Positions 11,032-21,562 of a DNA stretch of 60,000 bases are shown piece after piece (positions within the stretch are counted from its first letter, which is position 1; each line of letters starts with the position of its first letter). The stretch spans positions 32,498,927 to 32,558,926 of the forward strand of contig CM055109.1 of assembly GCA_029204225.1 (NCBI GenBank), read 5' to 3'. The notes under the pieces are model-generated. The model saw nothing but the letters and a program-made list of their open reading frames with translations, did no database searches and was not told the origin of the DNA. The position numbers were made by a program, and so were the translations under genes. This DNA is from Diphasiastrum complanatum (Eukaryota > Streptophyta > Lycopodiopsida > Lycopodiales > Lycopodiaceae).

Positions 11032-11865
11032 TGTGACAAATGCAAAAATAAGCTTGGTAGAGGCCAAAAATATTGTATATAGATAAACACACATGTGTGG
11101 AGCCTGTTCCCACGTGTGAAAATAGTTTACTTGTCATGTACCATAATCATATAGGTTGTACATATGATTTAATTCAAGTTCTAGTGGCTAAAAAGGCCAA
11201 AAACTAGTTTTCTAGACATATGACACATGGCATCAATCTATTGCTTGCATGAGCCACATTCTTTGGTTAGGTGTCACATCCCATGTGTAGAGGACAGCTC
11301 ACATGTGTGGAATAAGCTGAAGTAGACGAATTTTGACTTCTAGAAGATTTTCAAGTAGATCTCCATATAGAAGGAAAATGGACCAAAAGTGCTCAAAATA
11401 GAAGGTTTTGTCCAAGTGTCAGTTTTGCATGATGAATCATCATATGACAAAGCATATTCACACATGTGGGATCAAAGGGATGATCAGTACCACGAGCTCC
11501 CACTTATTGTATATATAGAGCCACATTTGGCCATAATCAGTGTGAGACACCAATCTTGGTTTTGGAAGCAATTTTGAGTGATTCTCTCCATTTGTCTACA
11601 TTTGTTTTGATTGTTTTGAGGTTCTATCAATGTGTACTTGATTTTCAGGTTGGAGTCTGTACCCTGACAGGGTTTCACACGTGTGAAACCAGCAAGTACA
11701 TTTACCTTCAATAAATGATTGTTCTTGTTTGGATTTTATGTCTAGAATTGATCTAGATTGATCTTAATCTTATGTAGATTAATAGATCAAGTAAATCTAA
11801 CATCCAATCCCTCTTGAGGATCAGATTAGGATCCACTCTTGGTCCTTTTTGTAACTTTCTTAACA
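11032..11865 (+). repeat. 5' LTR, 834 bp
   Basis: Starts TGTGACAAATGC and ends CTTTCTTAACA just before the PBS. It contains a TATA-like 'attgtatatatagagcc' near 11,508 and six CACRTGTG-like motifs. It is colinear with 14,854-15,687. Confidence 0.93.
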
Positions 11866-11878
11866 TGGTATCAGAGCC
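11866..11878 (+). promoter_or_regulatory. Primer binding site for initiator tRNA-Met
   Basis: TGGTATCAGAGCC directly follows the LTR end. It is the standard plant retrotransposon PBS complementary to the tRNA-iMet 3' end, where minus-strand DNA synthesis starts. Confidence 0.93.
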
Positions 11879-13348
11879 TAGTACAAGAGGTTTTGTTGAA
11901 AATGATAGGGTTAATCCAAATCAAGGCCAAAATTAGCAGTTTTTTGGAAACTAGTCAAATTTAAATTTCAAAAATTTGTAGAATTTGACTCACATACTCA
12001 ATTTGAGTGATTTTTGGTGCAAAATCAAGCATTTTCTATAGAGAATCTAATCCCTTGATTAGTTCTTGGATTAGATCGGCCAAGAAATTAAATTCGAAGC
12101 TTGAATTAGGTGCATTAATTGATCATCTCTGATTTTTTGAGTGCATGTTGAAGTTGAGAGAGATTTTGCTAAAAATCATAGGTTAAGGAGTGATATGCAA
12201 GGTGAGAGGTTGAAATCCATTGTACCATCACTCTAGATTTGTTCAAGAGTGATAGGGTAAAGTTTAGAAGCATCAATTTGCTAGAAAACATCTTTGGATC
12301 TGTCCTCCAAGTGAAACCTTTGAGAGTTTCTAGTGCATATAGAGCATCTATGCAAATCTTTTGTAGAATTTGACATAGATTGGCTTAAATTGAGAGTTCT
12401 AGAAAAGAGATTGAGATCCAAGTCACATTGTTCAACCCTACTCAATTTGTTTGAGTGATTGTTAGGTTTGAAAAGAGTCATTAAGGTGTCTATGACAAAT
12501 GTGTAGAGAGAGATCCAATTTTCTAAGAGTTCCTTCCTTTGTAGAGGGCAAGATCTAGAAGCTCATTTTGAGTTGTTATTGGTGGAGAATTTGTCTTCTC
12601 CTAAGTGATCAAATCTTTCTAAGTGGCATTAGCTCTTTGAAGCACAATATCTTAGTGAGAAGAATCACAACTTTTGATTTTGAATTTCAATCCAAGTCTT
12701 AAAAGGTAGAGTAATTGGTGGAATCCAATAGGAGTGAGTGAATTCAATTTGTTGAGCAAAAATTGACATAGTATGTATGAAACTCAAATTAGTTCTATTA
12801 AACTTTCTTTGTGAGAGTGTGAGGGTCAATTTGTGATCCCATTGGATGTCTAGAATGAGGAGGAGTCCATATTTGAGTATTCATGCATGGTTGAGATCTT
12901 TGTGAATCTCTAGTTGTCTAATTTTTTAGCTTTGTGAAAAATTGGTGGTATAGTTTGTTTTCAAATCAAATCAAATTCATTCTAAATCTCAAGAGTGAGA
13001 TTATTTGGGTCAAGAGTGAGTCCAAAAGAAGTGATTAAGTTTGATTTTCATGTGTTTGAAACAAAATCCATCTTTTCTTCAAGAATCTCAAGTGTTGAGA
13101 GAACTAGTCAAGTGAAAAGGAAAATCTAAGTGTCAAATCTTTTTCATATTCATTTCAACTTTCAAAAGAAAGAGTTATTGGTATTTGATGAGTCCAATAG
13201 GAGATTGGATCTGATTTCTTTAGTGATTTGACTCAAAGATTGTGTGCTTTTGTCTTAGTGATCAAAGCAAAGTTTCCAAGTGACTAGTCATTACTGTGAA
13301 GATTGATTCTTAGTTTTGTGAGCTAGATCTTTTGTAGATCCTTCTAGA
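11879..13348 (+). other. Long non-coding leader of the non-autonomous element
   Basis: About 1.5 kb without a useful ORF. Its first 350 bp are repeated in inverted orientation at about 23,115-23,600, so it is part of the element family. It may hold packaging and dimerisation signals for use by a partner's particles; this is an inference from the architecture. Confidence 0.6.
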
Positions 13349-14713
13349 TTGTTGAAGATGTTCAAATGTAGTCTCTTGAAAGTCACAAATTACATTTGTA
13401 GAATCATATCACAGGTTTTTATTCACATGGCATCAATAGGTGGCATCCTATTGAAGGAAAGAAAGGATCCTGACTGCAACCTTTGTGGTAAGGGAGGATA
13501 TTTTTTCTCAAGATGCTACAAAAAGAAGACCAGTCCATCCAAGGAGAACCAAATCAAGGGGGCCGAGGTGAAGGATGGAGCTTCAAGTTCAAAATGCAAA
13601 TACAAGAAGGACAAGTTCAAGGAAAGGTGTTTCCTTTGTGGAAAGGTGAATGAGGCTTGGAGTCTCACAAGGACTTGCAAGATTTGTCTTCAAGAGTCCA
13701 TCGCAACACATGTCAAATATTTTGAAATTTTTCATTTGGAAGTGCATTGTTTGGTTCAAGATGCAAAGATAGATGTCACTTTCATGAAAGTAACTTGGAT
13801 TTATTTTATGTCCTTGGAAAGTATTTTGCTTGGAACTTTAGATAAGTTCAAACTTATTGTTATTATCCAAGAGAAATCAATCAAGAATAAGGAGCAATCA
13901 CAAAATGAAAATAGTTTTATTTATGCTCTCATGTCAACTTATGAAGAACCATTTTGCTTTGAAGAGATTTTTGTATCTCAAAGGTGGATTGAGTGTGATG
14001 CCTTAAAAGATAGCAAAATATGTTTTCCTTGTAAGCTTACATTAGTTATGAAGTCAAGGAAATGGAAATATCTTCATAATGTAGGATCTTTTGGTTTCAA
14101 TAAGATCATGAATGATGTGTTCATTCATAAAGATGAAAATTGTATGTTTTCAATCCTAAAGGCAAGTTGTAAACTTCTTATGAGAATAAGTGAAGCATCC
14201 AAAGTGGACACTTATATCCATAAGCAAGTAGTTAGCCTTATTGAGATGGAGATACCTTTTGATTTCAATATTGGAAAAATCATGCCAAGTTGTGGTGATT
14301 TTTGGACTTATGTTTCTAGCATAAGTAATCTTGATAATCATAGGAAGTGCATATTGAATGGTCATACTTGTTGTGATCATTATGAGACATGGAGGTCTCG
14401 GATTTCCATCAAGAAGGAGCATCATGAAGAGGATCTTAAGGAGTCATCTCAAGGTTCAAGTGTGCCAAGGATCGAGGAGGAGAGACCTTCTCAAGTTGTG
14501 ATTCCAAAAAGAAACTCAAGAAACATGGTTGAACCCATGTGGCTCACATTTCAAGGGAAAGAGGAGCATATCTCATGTAAAGGAGCAAGCCTCAAGGTCA
14601 AGCATCTACATGAAAATTGGAAGGAATCAATTTTGGAGGTGCTAGGATGGTGCAAAGCTCTCAAGCTCATCAAAGGTGTCAACATCAAAGAAGCACTATC
14701 ATGGATATGGTGA
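13349..14713 (+). CDS. Gag-like protein with degenerate zinc knuckles, 454 codons
   Basis: The only long ORF of the element. The first Met is arbitrary; 'MASIGG' at residue 27 is an alternative start. Residues 43-56 read 'CNLCGKGGYFFSRC', a CX2CX4HX4C knuckle with Tyr at the His position. A second Cys cluster 'CFLCGKVNEAWSLTRTCKIC' follows near residue 94. 'VTWIYFMSLESILLGTLDKF' near residues 148-167 faintly resembles the copia integrase motif 'TW.YFL..K.....F..F', and 'VVIPKRNSRN' resembles a copia pre-RT linker. The ORF may therefore be a shrunken gag-pol with in-frame deletions. No protease or RT motif is present. Confidence 0.7.
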   Translation: MLKMFKCSLLKVTNYICRIISQVFIHMASIGGILLKERKDPDCNLCGKGGYFFSRCYKKKTSPSKENQIKGAEVKDGASSSKCKYKKDKFKERCFLCGKVNEAWSLTRTCKICLQESIATHVKYFEIFHLEVHCLVQDAKIDVTFMKVTWIYFMSLESILLGTLDKFKLIVIIQEKSIKNKEQSQNENSFIYALMSTYEEPFCFEEIFVSQRWIECDALKDSKICFPCKLTLVMKSRKWKYLHNVGSFGFNKIMNDVFIHKDENCMFSILKASCKLLMRISEASKVDTYIHKQVVSLIEMEIPFDFNIGKIMPSCGDFWTYVSSISNLDNHRKCILNGHTCCDHYETWRSRISIKKEHHEEDLKESSQGSSVPRIEEERPSQVVIPKRNSRNMVEPMWLTFQGKEEHISCKGASLKVKHLHENWKESILEVLGWCKALKLIKGVNIKEALSWIW

Positions 14714-14844
14714 TTTTAGATCAACATTAAGCTCATTGGCTGATCTTCGCACCTTTTGAACCAGCAAAGGTCAATTCAGCCCATGGAGTCAAGTTCAAGA
14801 TCATCATGTTTTCCATCAAGCTAGATCTACCAAGCTAGATTTTT

Positions 14845-14853
14845 GAGGAGGAG
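14845..14853 (+). promoter_or_regulatory. Polypurine tract
   Basis: GAGGAGGAG lies immediately before the 3' LTR start TGTGAAAAATGC. It primes plus-strand DNA synthesis. Confidence 0.88.
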
Positions 14854-15687
14854 TGTGAAAAATGCAAAAATAAGCTTGGTAGAGGCCGAAAATATTGTAT
14901 ATAGATAAACACACATGTGTGGAGCCTATTCCCACGTGTGAAAATAGTGTACTTGTCATGTACCATTATCATATAGGTTGTACATATGATTTAATTCAAG
15001 TTCTAGTGGCTAAAAAGGCCAAAAACTAGTTTTCTAGACATATGACACATGGCATCAATCTATTGCTTGCATGAACCACATCCTTTGGTTAGGTGTCACA
15101 TCCCATGTGTAGAGGACAGCTCACATGCGTGGAATAATCTGAAGTAGATGAATTTTGACTTCTAGAAGATTTTCAAGTAGATCTCCATATAGAAGGAAAA
15201 TGGACCAAAAGTGCTCAAAATAGAAGGGTTTGTCCAAGTGTCAGTTTTGCATGATGAATCATCATATGACAAAGAATCTTCACACATGTGGGATCAAAGG
15301 GATGATCAGTACCACGAGCTCTCACTTATTGTATATATAGAGCCACATTTGGCCATAATCAGTTTGAGACACCAATCTTGGTTTTGGAAGCAATTTTGAG
15401 TTATTCTCTCCATTTGTCTACATTTGTTTTGATTGTTTTGAGGTTCTATCAATGTGTACTTGATTTTCAGGTTGGAGTCCGTACCCTAACAGGGTTTCAC
15501 ATGTGTGAAACCAGCAAGTACATTTACCTTCAATAAATGATTGTTCTTGTTTGGATTTTATGTCTAGAATTGATCTAGATTGATCTTAATCTTATGTAGA
15601 TTGATAGATCAAGTAAATCTAACATCCAATCCCTCTTGAGGATCAGATTAGGATGCACTCTTGGTCCTTTTTGTACCTTTTTCCACA
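14854..15687 (+). repeat. 3' LTR, 834 bp
   Basis: Starts TGTGAAAAATGC and ends TTTTTCCACA. It is the same length as the 5' LTR, with scattered substitutions only. CTCAA follows. Confidence 0.93.
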
Positions 15688-15983
15688 CTCAAGCTATAAA
15701 GGAAGCAATTCGGTTGAGAAACTTACTCTCAGATATCAGCCTGAATCAATATGCTCCGACGACATTATTTTGTGATAATCAAAGCACCATTGCTTTATCA
15801 GCCAACCCTAGATTTCATTCTAGGAGTAAGCACATTGAATTGAAGTATCATTTTGTTAGAAGCAAAGTTCTCAACAAAGAGGTCAGATTGCAATACTGTA
15901 GAACGCAAGATATGACAACAGATATTTCTACCAAACCATTAAGTTTGGAAGCACACAGAAGATTCTGTGTAGAACTAATTTGA
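15688..15983 (+). pseudogene. Copia RNase H, second half
   Basis: Resumes the frame cut at 11,031: 'QAIKEAIRLRNLLSDISLNQ', 'TTLFCDNQSTIALSANPRFH' and 'KHIELKYHFVRSKV', ending 'DISTKPLS' and a stop. This is the usual C-terminus of copia polyprotein (DNQS, H..RSKHI, FH.VR, TK). It is followed by the PPT and 3' LTR of the host copia element. Confidence 0.92.
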
Positions 15984-16010
15984 AGGTCAAGGCATTCAAG
16001 GATTTAGATT

Positions 16011-16020
16011 GAGGGAGGAG
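16011..16020 (+). promoter_or_regulatory. Polypurine tract of the host copia element
   Basis: GAGGGAGGAG lies immediately before TGTTGGATT at 16,021. Confidence 0.9.
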
Positions 16021-17050
16021 TGTTGGATTATTCTCCTTCTTGCTAATCTACTAATTGGTTTTAATCCTCATCCATTGTTTATCCAGTTCTGCAGATTTTC
16101 CCATGTTCTTTCATAGTCTGTAGTTTTACAAGTGTTTTTACACAGTCTACAGAAATACACGGAGTTTGACTACAGTGTCGCATTTTCATTTTCTCTCACT
16201 TCGTATTTTTTGCTTGTCAGGACTCTCGCGTAAATATGCAATGTCGTCTTTTTTGCATTTTAGCGACACTGTTGCCTGTCAGGATTTGTGAGTAAATATG
16301 TAGAGTCACATTTTTCACTTTTTTCAAAGTGCCTCAAATGTTAAAGAAATGACTCTAGCAAAGTGTGGGGCTACCCTAAATGAGATTTAAGGACATTGTC
16401 GGGTTTTCCACAAAATTCCAACACTGCCACCTTTTTACCACACCTTCGCCTGTGGCAGTTTGAGTTCATTTTTTGCAGAGTTACAGTTTTAGTTCACTTA
16501 TGCAGATAGACTGTTTACGACCAATTTTCACCGCTTATCAACAATCAATGACAAGGAACCGGATGGATGCCAGCGGATCACCAGCCAACTGGCGATCACA
16601 TTTGACGACCTCATTGCTTAGTATATAGCTATTCATATTCATATAGTTTCATTATCAGAAGAAGCATTTCAAGAGTTAGCTCTCTCTCTCTCTCTCAAGC
16701 CTATGAGCTTGAACACTCATGAGCATTCTAGCTCACTTCTTAGAGTTGTTTTAGAGATTGCAAATGCGCTACTGCTTAAAAGCATTGCACTTAATTCAGA
16801 TTTTCATTCTAGTCGCTCAGAGATAGCATAAAGTACGCGGCTTTGATTCGCAACTTATTGTAGTTATAAACTTCTGTTTCGTTTTCATACTAAATCAATA
16901 CTATGTTTTATTGTGTTCAGCTTCGTCTCAGAATGTATGCGTTTCTATAGTTCTTTGTGACTAATTATTTGTCTTGTGATTCGTGACTAAGTACTGATGA
17001 TTTTAAAGTTAGTTACTATAAGATCAAACATGATTTCTATCACTATTGTT
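16021..17050 (+). mobile_element. 3' LTR of copia family 1 (right end approximate)
   Basis: Starts TGTTGGATTATTCTCC after the PPT. It is the inverted counterpart of 4,530-5,065 up to 'gaaccggatggatg'. It then jumps directly to 'gatcaccagccaactggcg' (as at 9,145), so the whole tandem array present in the two other copies is missing. A TATA-like 'tagtatatag' lies at about 16,619 and a short CT run at 16,680-16,696. The right end could not be fixed because the 5' LTR is truncated. Confidence 0.8.
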
Positions 17051-17205
17051 TTGTTTGAAATTGATAGACGTAGTCATGCATTGTGAAAGAGGAAGATAGT
17101 TTATTCTGTCAGGCATGAAAAGTTTTCTTTCTAGACACTCGAATTATTTTCGTTCGTTTCTTTTTGAGTTCAACCTATCTTCTACACACCTCTTTCCGAC
17201 ACCTT

Positions 17206-17684
17206 GCAGATTTGTTGAAGGAGAAGGTAAAGTTGGAGGCATATTTCAATCAACAACAATAGCAAGTCCAAGACTTGAACGCACACATCCAACAGCAGCA
17301 ACAAATGCTTAGCAACCTTCAGCAATAACTCATACTCTGGGATCAACAAATCTCCCATCTCCACACTTTAACAACTAATCTTGCTAAGGAGAGGGATGAT
17401 GCCTTGACAGCCACAACCGCAGCACGTTCCGCTATGAAGGAGTAGCCGGTACAGGTCAACTTCACCGACTTTGCGCCACTAGCTATTCATGAGAGAACCC
17501 AGATTCCAGTGGAGGCATATTAGAAGTTCGCAAAAAACTTAAAGGTTATGACGAAGCAACATTCCAAAATGCAGCAATCCTATGCTACCTCCGTTGAGGC
17601 CCTAAATCAGTATATTGCCACCTTGGAAGAAAAGCTAAAGGCGGCCACACAATCAGCACGCTCCGTCCATGTAGAACACGTCTA
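17206..17684 (+). pseudogene. Gln-rich coiled-coil ORF with five in-frame stops
   Basis: One frame reads 'LLKEKVKLEAYFNQQQ*QVQ', 'LNAHIQQQQQMLSNLQQ*', 'LTTNLAKERDDALTATTAAR' and 'ALNQYIATLEEKLKAATQSA'. Heptad-like spacing suggests a coiled coil. Stops are TAG, TAA, TAG, TAG and TAG, with the frame otherwise kept for 160 codons. It lies upstream of other decayed ORFs and a Penelope-like RT; whether they form one element is unknown. The protein family was not recognised. Confidence 0.5.
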
Positions 17685-17689
17685 GTTTC

Positions 17690-18055
17690 ATGATTTCGGA
17701 CATCATTATGATGGATCTGGCTCCTCCACCAACTAAATCACAAGACATGGGTGATACTTCCTCCCAACACCATCTCTTCTACTCTTTCGCTTCTAACCCC
17801 ATCAACACCACTAACTTTCCCTTCATCCAATGCCAATTTTCTCCAGAATCTCAATGCATTGCTGAATCTAACCCTTCCCCACCTCTCTCCCCTCAATCTG
17901 ATTCACAAGAAGAACATGCCTTGGCAGCTGAGGCACCCACAATAAGGCATAGGATCACGCCTAATGCACCTAGCAAGGACATGCTAACCTCTCAAGAGTC
18001 TGTCAAGAAATATCAGACTACTAATGCGAGGCGGCTACACCCTTCCAAATCTTGA
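17690..18055 (+). pseudogene. Pro/Ser-rich ORF, unknown
   Basis: A 121-codon open frame with 'LAPPPTKSQDM' and 'ESNPSPPLSPQSDSQEEHAL', low in complexity. It follows the coiled-coil frame with a one-base shift and may be its continuation. No family was recognised. Confidence 0.4.
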
Positions 18056-18135
18056 TCATTGCAAAACTCATAAGGAAGCCGTCAAGCTCCTAGATCCACA
18101 ACCAACCTGGCGCCATCAACTATTTTTACAAAGCA

Positions 18136-18462
18136 AAACCTCCATGGCATAGCACTGCCTATATATGCACCAATGCACACTACTATCCAATCGCGTGGCA
18201 AGAACCGTTTCTTGCCACAAAGGTAAAGAACAAAACTTTATGGCCCATGCTCACAGGTGTAGTTACCAGCAACCCAAATGATGACATGGTCACAAATTGC
18301 CGAGTATTGTACTAAAAGCACCACGGCAACCCTGATCGTGATGTGTGTTATTTTGCGGATAACTATGGCTTGGCGGCATTTCAAGTGGAGCTAAAAGGTT
18401 ACCGGGATCGTGGGCTACCACCAATAGCCATCGACATCAATAAGCCTTTGAAAACTTCATGA
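18136..18462 (+). pseudogene. Unknown domain fragment with one in-frame stop
   Basis: A single frame reads 'WHSTAYICTNAHYYPIAWQE', 'NKTLWPMLTGVVTSNPNDDM' and then, after a TAA, 'NPDRDVCYFADNYGLAAFQV'. The composition looks like a folded protein rather than random sequence. After a break it continues at about 18,470-18,750 with 'DVENIREIECLLKRPSFSTL' and more stops. It may be the N-terminal part of the following RT element. Confidence 0.4.
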
Positions 18463-18754
18463 CCACATCAACGTAGCGCGACTTTACTATTGAGCATTTC
18501 TTGCACCTTTGGTGGACGTCGAAAATATCCGAGAAATAGAGTGCCTTCTAAAACGACCTAGCTTTTCTACCCTCCAAGATAAGTACTTCCAGAACTCGAC
18601 CAAAAGAACTGGCTCGTTCAATCTTAACAATCCAAACTCACTCATTTCTGGAAGGAAAAAGTTATTTTCAGATCTCAAAGGATAGGAAGGACAAATAAGT
18701 GGCACCAAGGATGATTTACAAGTCAAAAAATTGAACTTTTACAGATCCTAATCG

Positions 18755-20270
18755 ATGTGCAGGATGAAGAAGGGACAACTAGAAGGAAAATCAAAACTTC
18801 AGCGACCAAGCATCTCTAGTTTGCCACTAGATGGAGATTTTTTTTTGCATTTATATTGTCCTAATAGATTTTTTGAGGCTATCCATGTGAAGCACTTTTA
18901 TGGTCACGTTTTACACAGACTTTTTGGTATTGTAGACGAACTCTTTCATGATATCACCTTTGACTGGTCATACCTACCAACTGTAAAATGTGAATGGTAT
19001 TTCCCTTATGATGTTTTTTGTGAATTTGATATAGAAAACCTACATTCATGTCGTTGTTTTACTTTCAAACATTTCAAAAATTCTATCTTAGAAAAATTTG
19101 ATCATATAATTTGTACAGACTATATATAATATTGTTAAAAGCTCTTCCTTACGAAAATCATTAGAAAAAATCATATTACTTTTAGGCAAGCTAATGTGAA
19201 CGAAGTTGCTTCAGAACTTTATGACAGATGGTTTGAACTTATGGAACACCAATGCTCACGATTGTTGCTTTACCAGACTTGCCAAATTTCTCACAGGAGC
19301 TCTTGGTATGTTGTCACTGTTCCTCACGGAAGGTGCAGGCCTTAAGGCAAATACATACAAGAGTATCCTAAGAGCTGATACAATTTTATATTTGCAATGT
19401 GAGTCACCTATGGATTCCTATCTGAATTTATCATCCTTGATTGCCAATTTATGGGTTGCAGATATTTCAAAATGTTACGAGAATATACCTTTAGGTGGTC
19501 CGGAAGGTCTGAAAACTGTTATGAAAAAGGCAATAAAATATGTCTTCAAACATCCCAATCATGATCTACTTTATTATAAATGGAATCACACGCGCGAAGT
19601 ATTCAAATGGTCATGGGATAAAAAAAACAATCACACGAATGGTACACTCTTGATATTAATTTACTTTATCAATGGAATAATCTCTTGAATGATAACTATA
19701 TCGTCAGACTAGGAAACAAACCTGGAGACAAGTATGTGGTATACCTATGGGTTTTTTTTGTGTTTACCCACCTGGTGTAATTGGTATTTATCCTTCTTTG
19801 AAGCACAATTTATAAAGAGACTAATCAAATTAGGCCTTACCACTTTTATGAATGACTTTATACATTCATTCAGATATATTGATGATATTTGCTTCATCAA
19901 TAACCCTAATATCGAGCTCTTCATGGATAAAACACAGATGAAAACTCCTGAAAACCCATTTTGGATTTACCCTTTAGACTTTCTAGAAATAGAAAGGAAA
20001 ACGTCAGAAGGTAATATTATCGGCTTTTTGAAAATATCCATTGCCTTTGATCAAAATTATGGTCTGACACACCTCTCAAAGTTTGACAAAAGAAGAGAAT
20101 TACCCTTTCCATATTTGTAGTATATACATCTTGCTTCAAATAGACCAATCTATAATTCATATAAGGTTAGTGTTTCACAGGTCATTGCCGCAATGTACTG
20201 TTGTAACAAGCAAAATATGTTCATAAAAGAGGTCGGAATTTTGGTTGATGCTTTTCAAAACAATGGATTT
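18755..20270 (+). pseudogene. Penelope-like (endonuclease-less type) reverse transcriptase remnant
   Basis: Three frame-shifted segments give ordered motifs. 'CRCFTFKHFKNSILEKFDHI' resembles a C.C....GHViTgD-type pre-RT block. 'ADISKCYENIPLGGPEGL' resembles the D..s.YtNIPh palm motif. 'CNWYLSFFEAQFIKRLIKLG' precedes the catalytic 'HSFRYIDDICFINNP', followed by 'FWIYPLDFLEI', 'SKFDKRRELPF' and 'SNRPIYNSYKVSVSQVI'. The downstream series IYP..L, DKR..F, SN.P...Y.V..SQ and a final G%-type 'FQNNGF' matches Penelope-like RTs that lack the GIY-YIG domain. No GIY-YIG nuclease was seen; the copy is cut at about 20,270 by gypsy sequence. Several frameshifts make it dead. Confidence 0.65.
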
Positions 20271-20273
20271 ATG

Positions 20274-20655
20274 AGGGCTAAGAGTCCACTAGTGCAGTGG
20301 ATGGAGGATATGAATAATTGTTTTAAGTTGCTTAAGAAAAGGGTTACTTCAGCACCAATACTAATCATTTGTGATCCTAATAAGGCTTTTGTGGTTAGAA
20401 CCGATGCCAGTGATTATGCTATTGGAGCTGTTTTGATGCAGGGTGGACATCTTGTTGTTTATGAAAGCAAGAAACTCAATCCTGCTGAAACCTAGGTATT
20501 GTACCTATGAGAATGAACTATTTGTAATTCTTCATGTCTTAAAAATTTGGCGACATTATGTGTATGGAACTAGATTTGAGTTTTTGACAGATCATCAGAC
20601 TCTTCGATATTTTTATGATGCTACAGATTTAAAGGGGAGGCAAGCTAGATCGGTT
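20274..20655 (+). pseudogene. Ty3/gypsy RT end and RNase H fragment
   Basis: Reads 'AKSPLVQWMEDMNNCFKLLK', 'VTSAPILIICDPNKAFVVRT' and 'DASDYAIGAVLMQGGHLVVY', a stop, then 'YENELFVILHVLKIWRHYVY' and 'TDHQTLRYFYDATDLKGRQA'. The RNase H Asp (TDAS), the Glu (NELF) and the second Asp (TDHQ) are present. It is truncated by an LTR near 20,660. Confidence 0.9.
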
Positions 20656-20659
20656 AAGC

Positions 20660-21550
20660 TGATGCATGTAAAATGCCACACTGCATTTTTACATGCATTT
20701 TATGACAGGTGACATTTGCCTAAAATGCGACACTGCATTTTTACATGCACTTCATGACATGCAAAAAATGTGACACTACATTTTTACATGCAATTTATGA
20801 CCTGCGACACTTGCCTTTAAAAATGTGACACTTGCCTTTAAAAGGGCGCAAGTTGCCTTTAGGTAAGGACAAGTCCAAAGGCCAAAGGGTGTCACGATTT
20901 TCGCATTTTCACCAACGTTATTTTTGGCGAAGCCCGACGTCGTAGCCTCTTCACACTCGTTCCATGCATTGCGCGATCAGATTTGACAACAACAACAGCC
21001 ACCCACGATCTCCTACAGATGGCACAACCACTTTTGTACCTTTTTCATCTACACACCTGTAAAATTTATGTATATAGTGAATACCATCTCGGTATTCAGA
21101 ATACAAGCTCAATAAGCGAAATCAACAAGCAGAAAACACAACCTGATTTTCGTAATATGTGAGACAAACTTTGTAGATGCTTTCATGCTTTGATTCCTTC
21201 TTTCAGATAGATTGTCAGTAATAGGTTCATAGCCTTTATAGATTGTAGTTAGCTTTGTGAGAACGCAGTTTTGTCCGCTATTGTTTTGTGTTCACTTGCA
21301 TTATTGATTTGTATATTTTGTTATACTTAATCTGATTACAACTCTGTCTGTTTCTACGTTCAGATTTGTATCAATACTACAATGCTATTCTATGTTTTGT
21401 CTAGCCATCTGATTGATTTGTCTGGTTGTCTGCTCATTGCTTCCGCTACGATTGTGCATTAAAAGTTTTAAAATTATTATGTTCTTGTGTTCATCTACTA
21501 AGTCCCCAGTAGTGCATGCACTGAGAGAAAAATCGAATCTTTCTCCGACA
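20660..21550 (+). mobile_element. Copia LTR (related to family 1), start truncated
   Basis: Contains several copies of 'gcgacactgcatttttacatgca' (20,665-20,800), like motifs at 4,840 and 16,260, a TATA-like 'tgtatatagtg' at about 21,069, and an end '...ttctccgaca' directly before a PBS. The left end is joined to gypsy RNase H without a TG start. Confidence 0.7.
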
Positions 21551-21562
21551 TGGTATCACAGC
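21551..21562 (+). promoter_or_regulatory. Primer binding site (tRNA-iMet, diverged)
   Basis: TGGTATCACAGC directly after the LTR end CA differs from the usual TGGTATCAGAGC at one base. It fixes the LTR boundary at 21,550. Confidence 0.8.

Larger units (their letters stand above)
11032..15687 (+). mobile_element. Complete non-autonomous LTR retrotransposon (TR-GAG-like), inserted in copia RNase H
   Basis: Two direct LTRs of 834 bp each (11,032-11,865; 14,854-15,687) flank about 3.0 kb. The ends are TG...CA, a tRNA-iMet PBS follows the 5' LTR, a purine tract precedes the 3' LTR, and the target duplication CTCAA is present on both sides (11,027-11,031; 15,688-15,692). The interior has a 1.5-kb leader and a single 454-codon ORF with degenerate zinc knuckles; RT, RNase H and an intact integrase are absent. 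By eye the LTRs differ at roughly 25-30 positions (about 3%). This architecture matches the class of terminal-repeat elements coding only a gag-like protein, which need pol from a partner element. Confidence 0.9.
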
